A stretch of DNA of 64,000 bases from Polynucleobacter sp. HIN7 (GTDB lineage Bacteria; Pseudomonadota; Gammaproteobacteria; Burkholderiales; Burkholderiaceae): NCBI RefSeq assembly GCF_030297595.1, contig NZ_AP028138.1, positions 248,001-312,000 on the forward strand. The letters run 5' to 3'. The translations under genes were made by a program, and so were the position numbers. Below are positions 17,394 through 27,609 of the stretch, piece after piece. A model generated the notes under the pieces. It was not told the DNA's origin, did not search any database, and saw only the letters and a list, made by a program, of their open reading frames with translations. Every line of letters starts with the position of its first letter. The first letter of the stretch is position 1.

Positions 17394-18340
17394 CCATGCA
17401 AACGAATTCCGCAGGCGAGCTCACCCATTTACTCACGCTCGAAGGTATGCCCAAAGAGCAGATTGTGCATATTTTGGATACCGCGCAGCAGTTTGTGAGC
17501 GTGACCGACCCTGCCCGTGAAGTGAAAAAAGTGCCGCTGCTGCGTGGCAAGAGCGTCTTTAATCTGTTTTTTGAGAACTCCACGCGTACCCGCACGACCT
17601 TCGAGATTGCCGCCAAGCGCCTCTCGGCGGATGTGATTAACCTCGATATCTCGACCTCATCAACTGCCAAGGGCGAGAGTCTCATGGATACGATCGACAA
17701 TCTGATTGCGATGCAGGCCGATATTTTTGTGGTGCGTCACAGTGTCTCGCGCGCTCCGATTGAGATTGCGAATCACGTACCACCCTATGTCCATGTGATT
17801 AACGCCGGTGATGGGAGCCATCAGCATCCCACGCAAGGCTTACTCGATATGTACACCATGCGCCACTTTAAGAAGGACTTCACCAAACTTAAGGTAGCGA
17901 TTGTGGGGGACATTGTGCATAGCCGCGTCGCGAAATCGAATATTCATGCGCTCACTGCTTTGGGTTGCACTGACATTCGCGCCATTGGTCCTGAGAGTTT
18001 GCTCCCCAATGATTTGGATTTGCTGGGCGTGAAAGTATTTCACAGTATGGAGGAGGGTCTGCGTGGCGTTGATGTGGTGATGACGCTACGCATTCAAAAG
18101 GAGCGCATGGAAGCCGGTAAGGTTCCCGAAGGCGCTGCGTTTTTTAATCAGTTTGGACTCACCCCCGCACGTTTAGCACTCGCCAAACCCGATGCGATTG
18201 TGATGCATCCCGGTCCCATGAATCGCGGTGTGGAAATTGATTCAGCGGTAGCCGATGGTGCTCAATCGGTCATCCTCAAACAAGTCACTTTTGGAATTGC
18301 TGTGCGGATGGCGGTGATGTCAATCGTGGCGGGCAACTAA
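17390..18340 (+). CDS. pyrB: Aspartate carbamoyltransferase, catalytic chain
   Basis: The 316-residue enzyme joins carbamoyl phosphate and aspartate in pyrimidine synthesis. Carbamoyl-phosphate binding is shown by [12 protein letters not shown] (about residues 61-72). [11 protein letters not shown] and the late HPGPMNRG are also family signatures. The gene ends inside the 3' end of a convergent glycosyltransferase (21-bp overlap). It is the last conserved housekeeping gene before the surface-glycan locus, so the border of the variable region is near 18.34 kb. Confidence 0.97.
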   Translation: MTMQTNSAGELTHLLTLEGMPKEQIVHILDTAQQFVSVTDPAREVKKVPLLRGKSVFNLFFENSTRTRTTFEIAAKRLSADVINLDISTSSTAKGESLMDTIDNLIAMQADIFVVRHSVSRAPIEIANHVPPYVHVINAGDGSHQHPTQGLLDMYTMRHFKKDFTKLKVAIVGDIVHSRVAKSNIHALTALGCTDIRAIGPESLLPNDLDLLGVKVFHSMEEGLRGVDVVMTLRIQKERMEAGKVPEGAAFFNQFGLTPARLALAKPDAIVMHPGPMNRGVEIDSAVADGAQSVILKQVTFGIAVRMAVMSIVAGN

Positions 18341-19243
18341 AGCTGCGATTGCGGCTGCGATGCTCTCATCAAAATAGACGTGACTGTCAAGAATTGCCTC
18401 ATCTTGGGTTGCAGCTGAGGATGGTTTGAGGCGCTGACCGATAATCACTTGAAAATCCACCAGTGCACTAAGCCCAAACATCTGTGCCCAGGAGTTATTG
18501 CGATGTGGATTAATTTCGAGCACGCGAACATCGCGATCAAGAAACAATAGATTAAAGACTCCGGCACCTACCATGTAAGTAAAGGTTTTAGCCGAAGCCA
18601 AGGTTTGCAAATAGTCTTTAAAGCTGAGTTTTGATAAGTAGACAAGCTCAATGTGGCGATCGTTTAAAAACTTGGGATCAATATCGAGTAAATTTTTGCG
18701 ACTCAGTTCATTGCGACCGTAGAGCAGATTTTTAGTGCGGTGTTCAGTAATGCCATTGCGCGCAAAACAAATCGCTTTAATCTCCTCGCAGATCGAGAGG
18801 TAGTCGGGGTAGATCTTGAGGTCTCGACCTTCCGGAGTGAGAATCAGATCCGAAAATTGGTAGACGCTAGAGCGATCGAGAAAAACCAAATAGTCTTTAC
18901 CAATCACCGATTCAAGAAACTCTTGTTGAAAGCGATCGCCATCAATCGAGACACAAATTCGTTTTTTGTTGGTGCGCCAGACATAGTAGAGCGGAAAGAA
19001 GACGTCATGAAAAAAGTGCGCGATGTTATCAACGTGAATTAGGAGTAAATAAAACGATTCGCCTTGTAGGTCAACGACCTGGGGTTCGGGGCTTTTACGA
19101 AATGCTTTGCGAACAAAGCGAATCCGATCGTGTTTGATATTAATGGGTACTTTGGTATAGAGCCAATGATCATGCAGAACATAGGGTGCCGAAATCCGTT
19201 CGCGCGGACGAAAAAAGTCAAGGAGTCGGTGAAGATTAGGCAT
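18320..19243 (-). CDS. GT61-type glycosyltransferase (DUF563)
   Basis: This 307-residue protein carries the GT61 pattern: a central [14 protein letters not shown], then [19 protein letters not shown], then [19 protein letters not shown]. The last resembles the Gly-Ala-Gly, Asn-Leu-x-Phe core of the family. The substrate is unknown. It has no signal peptide or membrane helix and is probably peripheral on the inner membrane. Its end overlaps pyrB, and it is divergent from the next glycosyltransferase by 125 bp. Confidence 0.72.
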   Translation of the reverse strand: MPNLHRLLDFFRPRERISAPYVLHDHWLYTKVPINIKHDRIRFVRKAFRKSPEPQVVDLQGESFYLLLIHVDNIAHFFHDVFFPLYYVWRTNKKRICVSIDGDRFQQEFLESVIGKDYLVFLDRSSVYQFSDLILTPEGRDLKIYPDYLSICEEIKAICFARNGITEHRTKNLLYGRNELSRKNLLDIDPKFLNDRHIELVYLSKLSFKDYLQTLASAKTFTYMVGAGVFNLLFLDRDVRVLEINPHRNNSWAQMFGLSALVDFQVIIGQRLKPSSAATQDEAILDSHVYFDESIAAAIAALVARHD

Positions 19244-19368
19244 CTCGTTGATTGAGGAATTGACTAGCGAGTAAGCATACTATAATCGAGTCGTTCGCTC
19301 GTATTCAAAATCCTCGCTAGGACTTCATTAAGAACAATTGGTATTAGGGGATCTTTTTAGAGAGTTCA

Positions 19369-20709
19369 TTGAAAAAAATATCCGTTCCACCCACGCAACG
19401 CCGTTGGCTACTGCTCACCCATGCATTTAATATGGACGGCCGGGCGGCGAGCCTGACCATCACCGATAAGATCCCTTATTTTTTAGAGGCAGGGGTGCAG
19501 CCGATTGTGCTGAGCGCCATTACCGGTATTCACGATACGCGCTTTCCTCATCAGCAGTTCTTGGCCTGGGGCCCGTCAGCCTTTCGCTTTGACTTTCGCC
19601 ATTGGATTGCCAATCAATACGGACGGGGGTGGTTTTATAAACTGACAACTCGAACGGTTTCGGTGCTCCTAGCCCCCTTCATTGCGATTGAAAAACTCCT
19701 CTTGGGTTACTCGAGTCAATGGTCCTGGGCGATCCCTGCATTTCTTCGTGGTTATTGGCTTATCAAATCTGGCAAAGTCGATGTGATTTACTCGATTGGC
19801 AGTGCATGGTCAGCTCACTTGGCAGGCGTGTGGTTAAAACGCGCTACTGGCTTGCCACTGATTTCCGAGGTGCATGATCCCTTGGTGATTCGTAAAGGTC
19901 CCAATGATCTTGGGATGGAAAAACCCAGAAATCGCGATGCGCGCTTTCGCCATTATCTAGAGCAACAGTTGTGCAAGTATTCGGATGATGTGTGGTGGTT
20001 TACCGATGGGGCGCTTCATTACGCCAAGATTCGTAATCCAAATTTAAATACCCCAGGCAATGCCCGTGGTTTTGTGGTGATGCCAGGGGCCAATCCACCG
20101 ATTGCTGCAGAGCGCACCCCTCACCACTATGGCAACTACTTGAATCTATGCCACTTTGGTTCGTTGGCCAATGATCGCTCGCTCTCCATGATTTTGCGGG
20201 CGGTGCATACCTTAGTCGCTAAATACCCAGAGGCCCGAGAGCTTATCAAAGTGCATGCCTATGGCGCACCCTTAGATTCATTAACCGTCGAAGCAATCAA
20301 GCAATACGATTACGCCGATCTCTTGGTGGCGCACGGTCGTCTTGAGCGCGATCCGGTAACCGGTCAATCGGGGCGTGAACGCGTAGCGCAAAAGATGCAA
20401 GAAGCTGATGTCCTTCTTCTCTTGCATGGGAACGATGAGTGGTGCGCGGAATACATCCCATCGAAGTTTTATGACTACCTCTGGGCGGGCCGCCCCATTT
20501 GGGGTATCACGCACCGCAATCCGCAGCTCGATCAGATGCTCACGGAGCGAGGATCCTATCTGAGCGCGGATGGCGATGCGGCAGGCATTGCCATGACGCT
20601 CGAGCGCATTTGGCTTGATTGGAAGAGTCGGCAACTCATTACCCCGATTTACAATCCAATTGGGGTGGATCAAGCGGTTCACACCATTTTGAGTCATCTT
20701 TACAGCTAA
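19369..20709 (+). CDS. GT4-like glycosyltransferase
   Basis: The 446-residue protein has a GT-B layout. The N-terminal half holds LLTHAFNMDGRAASLTITDKI shortened across residues 15-35 and a hydrophobic patch near 95-115. The C-terminal half has NLCHFGSLANDRSL and the acceptor text YIPSKFYDYLWAGRPI, typical of GT4 enzymes that use a nucleotide sugar. The start codon is TTG with AGAGAG upstream. It begins a run of three plus-strand genes. The sugar and acceptor are unknown. Confidence 0.72.
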   Translation: MKKISVPPTQRRWLLLTHAFNMDGRAASLTITDKIPYFLEAGVQPIVLSAITGIHDTRFPHQQFLAWGPSAFRFDFRHWIANQYGRGWFYKLTTRTVSVLLAPFIAIEKLLLGYSSQWSWAIPAFLRGYWLIKSGKVDVIYSIGSAWSAHLAGVWLKRATGLPLISEVHDPLVIRKGPNDLGMEKPRNRDARFRHYLEQQLCKYSDDVWWFTDGALHYAKIRNPNLNTPGNARGFVVMPGANPPIAAERTPHHYGNYLNLCHFGSLANDRSLSMILRAVHTLVAKYPEARELIKVHAYGAPLDSLTVEAIKQYDYADLLVAHGRLERDPVTGQSGRERVAQKMQEADVLLLLHGNDEWCAEYIPSKFYDYLWAGRPIWGITHRNPQLDQMLTERGSYLSADGDAAGIAMTLERIWLDWKSRQLITPIYNPIGVDQAVHTILSHLYS

Positions 20710-20721
20710 GCGGGCGCGCCT

Positions 20722-21621
20722 TTGAAAGAGATCGTTTTGTATTGCAAGTCCTACTCCAAGGACTTTTTGCGTCTGCGCAATTTATTAACATCGATTGAGC
20801 AATACAACAAAGACCAGCTCGATTTTTACATCTCCACCCCGGAGAGTGAGCGCGCTGAGCTCGAACGTCAAATTGGCGTTCAGGGCTATCAATGGGTCTC
20901 CGACGAATCGATTGTGCGCGCTAACCTACGAGCGCCATTGGGTATTGATAAGACGAAGTCGGGGGGCCTTGCGCAGCAGGTCATTAAATCGGAATTTTGG
21001 CGCTTGGGTCTGGCAAAGAATTACGTATGCTTGGACTCGGATTGCATTTTTATTCAAGACTTTCAAAAAAGCGACTTTATCGCGAGCGACGGCAATCCCT
21101 ATACGGTGATGTACCAAAATAAGGAGTACCACCAGCTAGCGATCAACCGAAACTACGCCAAAGCGCCACGACACTTGCAAAGCGAAGCCGAGCGTGTCAA
21201 GGCTATTTTTGGACGCACGGGCCCCAATTACTATTGCCCCTGCCCACCCTTTATTTGGTCGGCTGCCGTGTGGCAATCGCTTGATACCCAGTATTTAGAA
21301 CCCCGAGGACAAACCTTGTGGGATCTGTGCACGCGCGAGCATCCGGAGACCTTGATTTACCTCGAAGCGCTTTTGAACTTTCGGGCGATTCCTCTTCACC
21401 CCATTGAGCAATTGTTTCGGGTGTATTACTACGATTGGCATTACTTTATCTTGCGCCGACTGGGCGAGTCTATCCCGAAGCTCAAGGAAAACTACCTAGG
21501 TGTCATCTACCAATCGAGTTGGGATTTGAGCCTCGATCTTGGGCCGAGCAACAAATCGATCTTCTCGCGCGCCTTGAAAAAAATCAAGCGCGTGGGGCGC
21601 TATTTGCAAAGCTTCATCTAA
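20722..21621 (+). CDS. DUF6492-type putative glycosyltransferase
   Basis: This 299-residue protein begins EIVLYCKSYSKDFLRLRNLL. It has a short acidic DSDCIF motif near residue 95, the expected place of a DxD-like metal site in a GT-A fold. Tyr-rich text (PNYYCPCPPFIWS) follows. These features agree with the DUF6492 group found in glycan loci. Start is TTG at 20722. The stop overlaps the next gene's ATG by 1 bp, so the two are coupled. Confidence 0.6.
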   Translation: MKEIVLYCKSYSKDFLRLRNLLTSIEQYNKDQLDFYISTPESERAELERQIGVQGYQWVSDESIVRANLRAPLGIDKTKSGGLAQQVIKSEFWRLGLAKNYVCLDSDCIFIQDFQKSDFIASDGNPYTVMYQNKEYHQLAINRNYAKAPRHLQSEAERVKAIFGRTGPNYYCPCPPFIWSAAVWQSLDTQYLEPRGQTLWDLCTREHPETLIYLEALLNFRAIPLHPIEQLFRVYYYDWHYFILRRLGESIPKLKENYLGVIYQSSWDLSLDLGPSNKSIFSRALKKIKRVGRYLQSFI

Positions 21622-22547
21622 TGAGCACGCAAGCTGCCATGACCACGCCGCTCGTAAGCGTCATCATGCCGGCCTTTAAGAGTGAGAAATACATTGGTCA
21701 AGCGATTGAGAGCATCCTCGCGCAAACCCATACGCATCTGGAGCTCCTGATTTTTGAGGATGGCTCCCCCGATCAAACCCGATCGGTCATTAATCGCTAT
21801 ACCGATCCACGCATCATCAAGGTACTCTCGGACCAAAATCACGGCGTGGTTTATGCCCGTAATGCCCTCATTGATTTAGCCAAGGGTAAATACATTGCGC
21901 TCATGGACGCAGACGATATTGCAGACCCTATGCGACTTGAAGCGCAGCTGCGCGTGTTAGAGAGTAACGGGTGCGATGTGTGCGGGAGTGCCCAGTGGGT
22001 CTTGGATGATGCGACGCAACAGGTTAAAAAATCCAAAGACAAATTTACGGACGCAGATTTGCGCGCGCTTCTGGCCATCTACTGCACCCTCTGCAACTCT
22101 GCGGTGACGGGGCGGGCTGAACTTTTTAAACGCTTCAAATACGACACCACGATTTTGACCTCCGAAGACTATTATTTATGGGTGCAAATGGCTGCTGCCG
22201 GTGCTCGCTTTTTGAATTTGCGAGAGCGCCTGGTGACCTATCGGCAATACCCTGCGCAAACGAGCTCGGTGCATCTGGAAAAATTTAAGCGCTCCACGAT
22301 TGAAGTGCAAAAGCGCTACTTAACACTCTTAGGAATTGACGCAAGTCTGCGCCCCGAGCCACTACCTTGGCGAGAGCGTTGGCCGGTAGCGCTCACTTTG
22401 CTGCGCGCCTTAAAAGAGCGCTTTCCAGCGATGTCATATCGGGCCTGTGCTGAAGTCTACGCGCGCTATCAGTATCGCCGTTCAGGGCTTTGGACACCCT
22501 TCACTCGTTTAGAGCGTGTGTTCGCGGCCTGGTGGGTTAAGCGCTAA
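21621..22547 (+). CDS. GT2-family glycosyltransferase
   Basis: The protein has 308 residues from ATG 21621; the open frame extends further upstream but that part lies inside the previous gene. GT-A features are clear: PLVSVIMPAFKSEKYIGQAI at the start, LLIFEDGSPD, and the metal-binding DADD in YIALMDADDIADPMRLE. A C-terminal helical region may hold the acceptor. The 3' end overlaps the convergent HxRRGD gene by 39 bp. Confidence 0.85.
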   Translation: MSTQAAMTTPLVSVIMPAFKSEKYIGQAIESILAQTHTHLELLIFEDGSPDQTRSVINRYTDPRIIKVLSDQNHGVVYARNALIDLAKGKYIALMDADDIADPMRLEAQLRVLESNGCDVCGSAQWVLDDATQQVKKSKDKFTDADLRALLAIYCTLCNSAVTGRAELFKRFKYDTTILTSEDYYLWVQMAAAGARFLNLRERLVTYRQYPAQTSSVHLEKFKRSTIEVQKRYLTLLGIDASLRPEPLPWRERWPVALTLLRALKERFPAMSYRACAEVYARYQYRRSGLWTPFTRLERVFAAWWVKR

Positions 22548-23555
22548 GAACTCGGCAATCGCCTCTTCACTCGTTCTATCAATCGCATCGGGAACTTCGA
22601 AGAGTTGCTGCGCACCGCGATACGAGTGCCACATACTTGGTACGAGTTTGACAGCACTACCCAGCATCCCAGCTAAGTGTGACATCCCGCTTTTGGAACC
22701 AATGAAGAGATCGGCATAGAGTAGATGGTGAAAGGTCTCTAAAAAGGGCGTATCGATGTGCTCGGTCACCGAGTGACCACGATGGGCAAAGTGTTGGGCC
22801 CAAGAAAAGGGCTCTCCCTTCTCCGACTGGTAAACACCCTGTTTGCCTTCACTAAAGATGTGGATCGCAAGGGGGCGATGCGTCGTTCTCACAATGAGAT
22901 CCAAAATAGCGAGGTACCAGGAGTCGGGCAGCATGCGCGTGGCGAGATCAGAGAACTGCCGACCCGGTAATAAATCACCGCGGCGAATGTGGAGAGCAAT
23001 ATTAAAGCGCTCGGGTTGATACGAAAGGGTAATCGGATCAGCCTGACGTGCCTTGTTATAGAGTTCGCGAAACCACCCCCGCGTACTCGCGTACTCGTAA
23101 TCGCCAAAGCGATTGTTGCTCACTCGAAACACGGTATTGGGTTCTGGGTGAGCTTGAATAAACTCATCGACTGGGCGATAGACTTCATCATCGATTTGCG
23201 CATTTGATGGAATGTGCATCTCAAATGGGGGAAGATCGATTACCTTGAGTTCACCCTGGCGAATGCGCTCTTCAATCGCACTGCGACTCGGAAGAATGCT
23301 TGCGAGACCTAGCATGCGATTGAGATCATCGCCAAGATTGTGGGTTTCATGGGCGCGAGCACCTCGCAGTCGGCGCAGCCCTTGCCGTAGACGCCAGCGC
23401 CAATCGGTATTGGACGATTTACGCAGCTGCTCTTTGGCATAGGCAAATTGCAATTGATGGCGCGTGGCAATTTTGATGCCGCGGTTAATAAACCCGAGTG
23501 AGTGACCAATCCCTGCATCGGGATTGTCGTAGTCAATGAAGTAGCGCTGATTCAT
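22509..23555 (-). CDS. Putative fucosyltransferase-like protein with HxRRGD motif
   Basis: This 348-residue protein has HIRRGD at residues 189-194 and, near the end, DLFIGSKSGMSHLAGMLGS. An HxRR(G/T)D motif followed by a Ser/Gly-rich loop is typical of the GT11/GT23/O-fucosyltransferase superfamily, where the Arg contacts GDP-fucose. The match is by motif only. It lies beside a GT10 fucosyltransferase gene with a 4-bp overlap, and gmd-fcl for GDP-fucose are 10 kb away. That supports, but does not prove, the substrate. Confidence 0.6.
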   Translation of the reverse strand: MNQRYFIDYDNPDAGIGHSLGFINRGIKIATRHQLQFAYAKEQLRKSSNTDWRWRLRQGLRRLRGARAHETHNLGDDLNRMLGLASILPSRSAIEERIRQGELKVIDLPPFEMHIPSNAQIDDEVYRPVDEFIQAHPEPNTVFRVSNNRFGDYEYASTRGWFRELYNKARQADPITLSYQPERFNIALHIRRGDLLPGRQFSDLATRMLPDSWYLAILDLIVRTTHRPLAIHIFSEGKQGVYQSEKGEPFSWAQHFAHRGHSVTEHIDTPFLETFHHLLYADLFIGSKSGMSHLAGMLGSAVKLVPSMWHSYRGAQQLFEVPDAIDRTSEEAIAEFLALNPPGREHTL

Positions 23556-24565
23556 TGTCCGAGATCACTCAAAATGCGAGTGCGAATGATCGATACGTAG
23601 CGCGTGGTGTCAAAGGCCATGGCGGCTGGGCTTTTTAAAAAGTCGGCAATGTGCTCTTGGTAGCGCACGTAGGTTTTGGCATCGATGGATTTTAAGTAAC
23701 GATGCACATCGGCGGTGCTTGCAAACTGCCGGCGATCAATAAAGCACTCACTCGGTATGCGCTCACCAATCGTCTGCGACCCCCAGTACACCGGTACGCA
23801 ACCCGCAAAAAAGCAATCAAAGATTTTTTCGGTAATGTAATCGGGTAAATCTGCCACATTCTCATAGCAATACGCGAATTTGGTTTTGCGATAGGCCACC
23901 GATTTATCTTCGATCTCTCCGGCGTAGCTGGGAAAGGGTTTGTAGCCAACCAGTTGGGAAGCGATGCGCTGCGCGCGGCGCTTGATTTTTTCCATGCGAT
24001 CAAAGGCGGGGCTGGGCTTTCCCCAACCCAGACCATAGAGCGCAAAATCAGCCCTTGCATGCGTTTCGTACCAGCGAATCACCGCTACACGCTCGCGGTA
24101 CAGATCGCCGGGGATGCCGGGTGGAAAGGCTTTATTGGCATTAATGATGCAACTAAAGATGGGGCGCTCGTCAAAGTGGGGAGTTGCCTCATAGTGAATT
24201 TGATTGGGAATCAGAAGCGGTACGGCATTGGGTAAGTGCAAAAGATCGCGATTCCAGGTAAAGAAGGCATTAAATTGCGCCAAGTAGGCAGGATCGCGAT
24301 TTAAGGGGCAAATGATCGGATTTTCAGTGGCAATGAGGTATTTGGGAGCAGGTAGGTTGGCAATGGCTTGTCCGTCATGCAGCAGGTGAAAGGCAATGGC
24401 TCGCCCCAGGTTCACATCGGGGTTATTGAGCTCCACGCCGTGCGCCAAAAACTCGGAGCGCAAAAGCCGATTGGTATAGGTCGGGTTATAGGTATGATGT
24501 TGATCAATGACCTCAAACGAGGCGTTTTTTACCCGATCCGGTTGATAATAATTCGCAAATTTCAT
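23552..24565 (-). CDS. GT10-family fucosyltransferase
   Basis: The protein has about 337 residues from the ATG at 24565 (an upstream in-frame ATG at 24589 lies inside the divergent gene). The GT10 signature is clear near residue 235: FAYCYENVADLPDYITEKIF, followed by PVYWGS. This is the alpha-1,3/1,4-fucosyltransferase family, which uses GDP-L-fucose. Bacterial examples make Lewis-type epitopes. Its start is only 5 bp from the divergent glycosyltransferase ATG. GDP-fucose could come from manC-gmd-fcl downstream. Confidence 0.85.
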   Translation of the reverse strand: MKFANYYQPDRVKNASFEVIDQHHTYNPTYTNRLLRSEFLAHGVELNNPDVNLGRAIAFHLLHDGQAIANLPAPKYLIATENPIICPLNRDPAYLAQFNAFFTWNRDLLHLPNAVPLLIPNQIHYEATPHFDERPIFSCIINANKAFPPGIPGDLYRERVAVIRWYETHARADFALYGLGWGKPSPAFDRMEKIKRRAQRIASQLVGYKPFPSYAGEIEDKSVAYRKTKFAYCYENVADLPDYITEKIFDCFFAGCVPVYWGSQTIGERIPSECFIDRRQFASTADVHRYLKSIDAKTYVRYQEHIADFLKSPAAMAFDTTRYVSIIRTRILSDLGQ

Positions 24566-24570
24566 TATTG

Positions 24571-25506
24571 ATGACACTATACCGCTCACAAGGCGCTCGC
24601 CACCAGCCTATCTCCGAGTCTTCCATTTTATTGGCAGGCCCTGTGCGCAATGTCGCCGCCACCATTGAGCGCGAAGTTAAGACCCTGATGGCGAGTTTGG
24701 CGAACTTTAAAACGAGCGCGTGCCTGGTGATTGAAAGCGATTCGAGCGACGCGACCGTTGCACAATTGGAGCAATTGACCAAGACCATGCCCCAGTTTTC
24801 GTACGTCAGCATGGGGCAACTGAGCAAAAAATATCCAAGACGAACCGATCGGATTGCCCTGTGTCGTAATGCGATTATCGATGCGGTAGCGCAAAACCCA
24901 GAGTACGCGCAGATTGATTACATTGCCATGGCGGATATGGATGGCATGAATCACCTCATCACCCCGGAAAAAATTGCCCAGTGCTGGAGCGTGCCTGAGA
25001 GCTGGGATGTGATCACCGCTAATCAATTGGGACCCTACTACGACATTTGGGCGCTACGCCATCGCGATTGGTGCCCCACCGATTGCTGGCAGCAAAAAAC
25101 CGCGCTTGAATCCGTGATTGGCGATCGACCGGCTGAACATTTAGCGGTCACCGCGCGGCAAGTGACTCTGGATCCGCGCGCGGGGTTGATTGAAGTCGAT
25201 TCTGCCTTTGGAGGTTTAGCGATTTATCGCAAAGATGCGTTTCTCGCTGGGCGCTATGCGGGCACTGATCGTCATGGTGGCTTTGATGTGGCGGACCACA
25301 TCCCCTTTCATGAAGACTTACGCCAAAAAGGCTATAAGATTTATATCAATTGCGCACTCATTAATTGCGCACAATACCCTGATGCTATCGAACCGCCGCT
25401 ACCCCAAGCACCCAAAGGGGTGCTTAAACTGGTTCAAGGTTTGGGGCAGATGCTCTTTGGCAAAAAACGCTTCAATAAGTATCTAGAGCTTATGAAGTCT
25501 CCCTAG
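24571..25506 (+). CDS. GT69-like (CAP59-type) glycosyltransferase
   Basis: The 311-residue protein has ILLAGPVRNVAATIEREV near the start, ACLVIESDSSDATV, then DRIALCRNAIID and MADMDGMN. The DMDG is the likely metal site. This pattern resembles the cryptococcal mannosyltransferase (CAP59/GT69) fold, which also occurs in bacterial glycan loci. The substrate is unknown. A TTG one codon upstream is an alternative start. The promoter must lie inside the neighbouring GT10 gene, since the two starts almost touch. Confidence 0.6.
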   Translation: MTLYRSQGARHQPISESSILLAGPVRNVAATIEREVKTLMASLANFKTSACLVIESDSSDATVAQLEQLTKTMPQFSYVSMGQLSKKYPRRTDRIALCRNAIIDAVAQNPEYAQIDYIAMADMDGMNHLITPEKIAQCWSVPESWDVITANQLGPYYDIWALRHRDWCPTDCWQQKTALESVIGDRPAEHLAVTARQVTLDPRAGLIEVDSAFGGLAIYRKDAFLAGRYAGTDRHGGFDVADHIPFHEDLRQKGYKIYINCALINCAQYPDAIEPPLPQAPKGVLKLVQGLGQMLFGKKRFNKYLELMKSP

Positions 25507-25537
25507 GTTTGCAACTTTTGAACAATAGAAACAAGCG

Positions 25538-26596
25538 ATGATTCTGATTACTGGGGGCGCAGGTTTTATTGGTGGCAACTTTGTGCTTGATTGGCTCAAG
25601 GACCCCCGTGCGGAAGCCATCATTAATCTTGATAAATTAACCTATGCCGGCAATTTAGCCACACTTGATTCGCTAAAGAACGATTCGCGTCATGTCTTTG
25701 TGCAGGGGGATATTGGTGACCGCGCTCTGGTCGCGCAACTTTTAAAAGAGCATCAACCGCGCGCGATTGTGAACTTTGCGGCCGAGAGTCATGTGGATCG
25801 CTCAATTCATGGGCCAGCCGATTTTATTGAGACCAATATCGTAGGTACCTTTAATCTCCTCGAGTGCGCGCGCGAGTACTGGAGTGGCTTACCAGACGAT
25901 GCAAAACGAACGTTTCGCTTTCATCATGTCTCCACCGACGAGGTCTATGGCTCACTAGCACCCACCGCTCCGGCATTTACGGAGACCCATTCTTATGAGC
26001 CCAATAGCCCGTATTCTGCCTCTAAAGCCGCATCTGACCATTTGGTAAGAGCCTGGTTTCATACCTATGGGTTTCCCGTGGTCACCACCAATTGCTCGAA
26101 TAACTATGGACCCTACCATTTCCCCGAAAAACTCATTCCCTTGGTCATTCTCAATGCGATTAATGGCAAGCCCCTACCGATTTACGGCGATGGTCAGCAA
26201 GTGCGCGATTGGCTCTATGTCGGTGATCATTGCTCAGCAATTCGTGCGGTGCTCGCTCACGGTGCGCTTGGAGAAACCTACAACATCGGCGGCTGGAATG
26301 AGAAAACCAATCTCAGTGTCGTGCAAACCATCTGTCAGATTTTGGATGAGTTAAGACCGAGGGCCGATGGTCAGTCTTATGCCAAGCAAATTACCTTTGT
26401 GAAAGACCGCCCTGGCCACGATCGGCGCTATGCGATTGACGCCCGCAAAATTGAGCGCGAGCTTGGTTGGCGACCCGCTGAAACCTTTGATACGGGGATT
26501 CGTAAAACCGTGCAGTGGTATCTCGACAATCCATCCTGGGTGGAGGGGGTGGTAAGTGGCGCCTATCGCGATTGGGTGCAAAAGCACTACAACTAA
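25538..26596 (+). CDS. rfbB: dTDP-glucose 4,6-dehydratase
   Basis: This 352-residue SDR enzyme makes dTDP-4-keto-6-deoxyglucose. The NAD motif [11 protein letters not shown] is at residues 6-16. Catalytic texts are [10 protein letters not shown] (about 132) and [14 protein letters not shown] with the YxxxK pair. [14 protein letters not shown] is also diagnostic. It is the first of four clustered rhamnose genes (rfbB, rfbD, rfbA, rfbC). The intermediate may also feed the VioA-like aminotransferase at 51.6 kb. Confidence 0.97.
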   Translation: MILITGGAGFIGGNFVLDWLKDPRAEAIINLDKLTYAGNLATLDSLKNDSRHVFVQGDIGDRALVAQLLKEHQPRAIVNFAAESHVDRSIHGPADFIETNIVGTFNLLECAREYWSGLPDDAKRTFRFHHVSTDEVYGSLAPTAPAFTETHSYEPNSPYSASKAASDHLVRAWFHTYGFPVVTTNCSNNYGPYHFPEKLIPLVILNAINGKPLPIYGDGQQVRDWLYVGDHCSAIRAVLAHGALGETYNIGGWNEKTNLSVVQTICQILDELRPRADGQSYAKQITFVKDRPGHDRRYAIDARKIERELGWRPAETFDTGIRKTVQWYLDNPSWVEGVVSGAYRDWVQKHYN

Positions 26597-26617
26597 GATC
26601 AATTGGCACATCATTCG

Positions 26618-27586
26618 ATGAACATTCTGGTTTTTGGTAAAGATGGCCAATTAGGTAAAGCCTTTCAATGCGTCTTTACAGATCAGAAACTTGGCGAGTT
26701 GCATCGCATTCACTACGTGGGGCGCGCGCAATGTGACCTTAGCAACGCCGATGCCATAACCAATCTTTTGCAAGAAACGAAACCAAACCTCATCATCAAT
26801 GCCGCGGCGTATACAGCGGTGGATCAAGCCGAACAAGAAATCGATTTAGCCTATGCCGTCAATGCCATTGCCCCCGCCATCATGGCGCAATACGCAGTAA
26901 AGGAGGGCGCAACCTTATTGCACTACTCCACTGATTACGTCTTTGATGGAACGAAAACTACACCCTACCATGAGAGTGATGCGCGCAATCCCTTGGGGAT
27001 CTACGGCAAAAGTAAAGCGGCTGGCGAAGCGGGGATTGAAGATGCTTTTAAGCAAGACCCTCATACAAAGGCACAATTTGCGATTTTGCGAACCAGCTGG
27101 GTCTATGGCGACGGGGGGAACTTTATTCGTACGATCTTACGGCTCGCTAAAGAGCGCGAAAGTCTCAAAGTCATTGCCAATCAATATGGGGTACCTACCA
27201 GCGCACCTTGGTTAGCGAGTATTAGCCTAGCGATGGTGCTTGATGAGAACCACCAACTGCGATCCTTTCCCTCGGGGCTTTACCACGCCATCCCTCAAGG
27301 AGAAACCACGTGGCATGCATTGGCATCGTTTGCAGTTCAAGCTGCAATTGATGCGGGTGCCGTTCTAAAACTGCGCCCCGATCAGATTGCTGCCATTCCT
27401 GCTTCGGAGTACCCCTTACCCGCACCGCGACCGATGAACTCGCGCATGGCGCGATCTGCTTTAGATGCTCTCATGAATCAGATCTATAAAGGCGCTGATG
27501 TGACAAAATGGCAGCAATGGCAACAATCATGGCAAGAGCCGGTCGCGGACTATGTTCAAGATTTAGTGCTTCACAAACGCAGCTAA
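26618..27586 (+). CDS. rfbD: dTDP-4-dehydrorhamnose reductase
   Basis: The protein has about 322 residues from ATG 26618; a TTG at 26603 is less likely. It reduces dTDP-4-keto-rhamnose to dTDP-L-rhamnose. The N-terminal text is MNILVFGKDGQLGKAF. NAAAYTAVDQAE, STDYVFDGT and the YxxxK pair in YGKSKAAGE are typical. It lies between rfbB and rfbA. The order rfbB-D-A-C is common in betaproteobacteria. Confidence 0.95.
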   Translation: MNILVFGKDGQLGKAFQCVFTDQKLGELHRIHYVGRAQCDLSNADAITNLLQETKPNLIINAAAYTAVDQAEQEIDLAYAVNAIAPAIMAQYAVKEGATLLHYSTDYVFDGTKTTPYHESDARNPLGIYGKSKAAGEAGIEDAFKQDPHTKAQFAILRTSWVYGDGGNFIRTILRLAKERESLKVIANQYGVPTSAPWLASISLAMVLDENHQLRSFPSGLYHAIPQGETTWHALASFAVQAAIDAGAVLKLRPDQIAAIPASEYPLPAPRPMNSRMARSALDALMNQIYKGADVTKWQQWQQSWQEPVADYVQDLVLHKRS

Positions 27587-27609
27587 GGACTTCCTAAAGG
27601 CATTTCCCG

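Noticed and set aside
21435..21620. Upstream extension of the GT2 gene
   Set aside because: The frame is open but lies inside the previous coding sequence; homologous text begins at PLVSVIMPAF, just after ATG 21621, which also overlaps the preceding stop by one base.
24870..24890. ops-like GCGGTAGC element (RfaH site)
   Set aside because: The match is partial and lies inside the GT69-like coding region, not in a leader. RfaH control of the locus is not supported.
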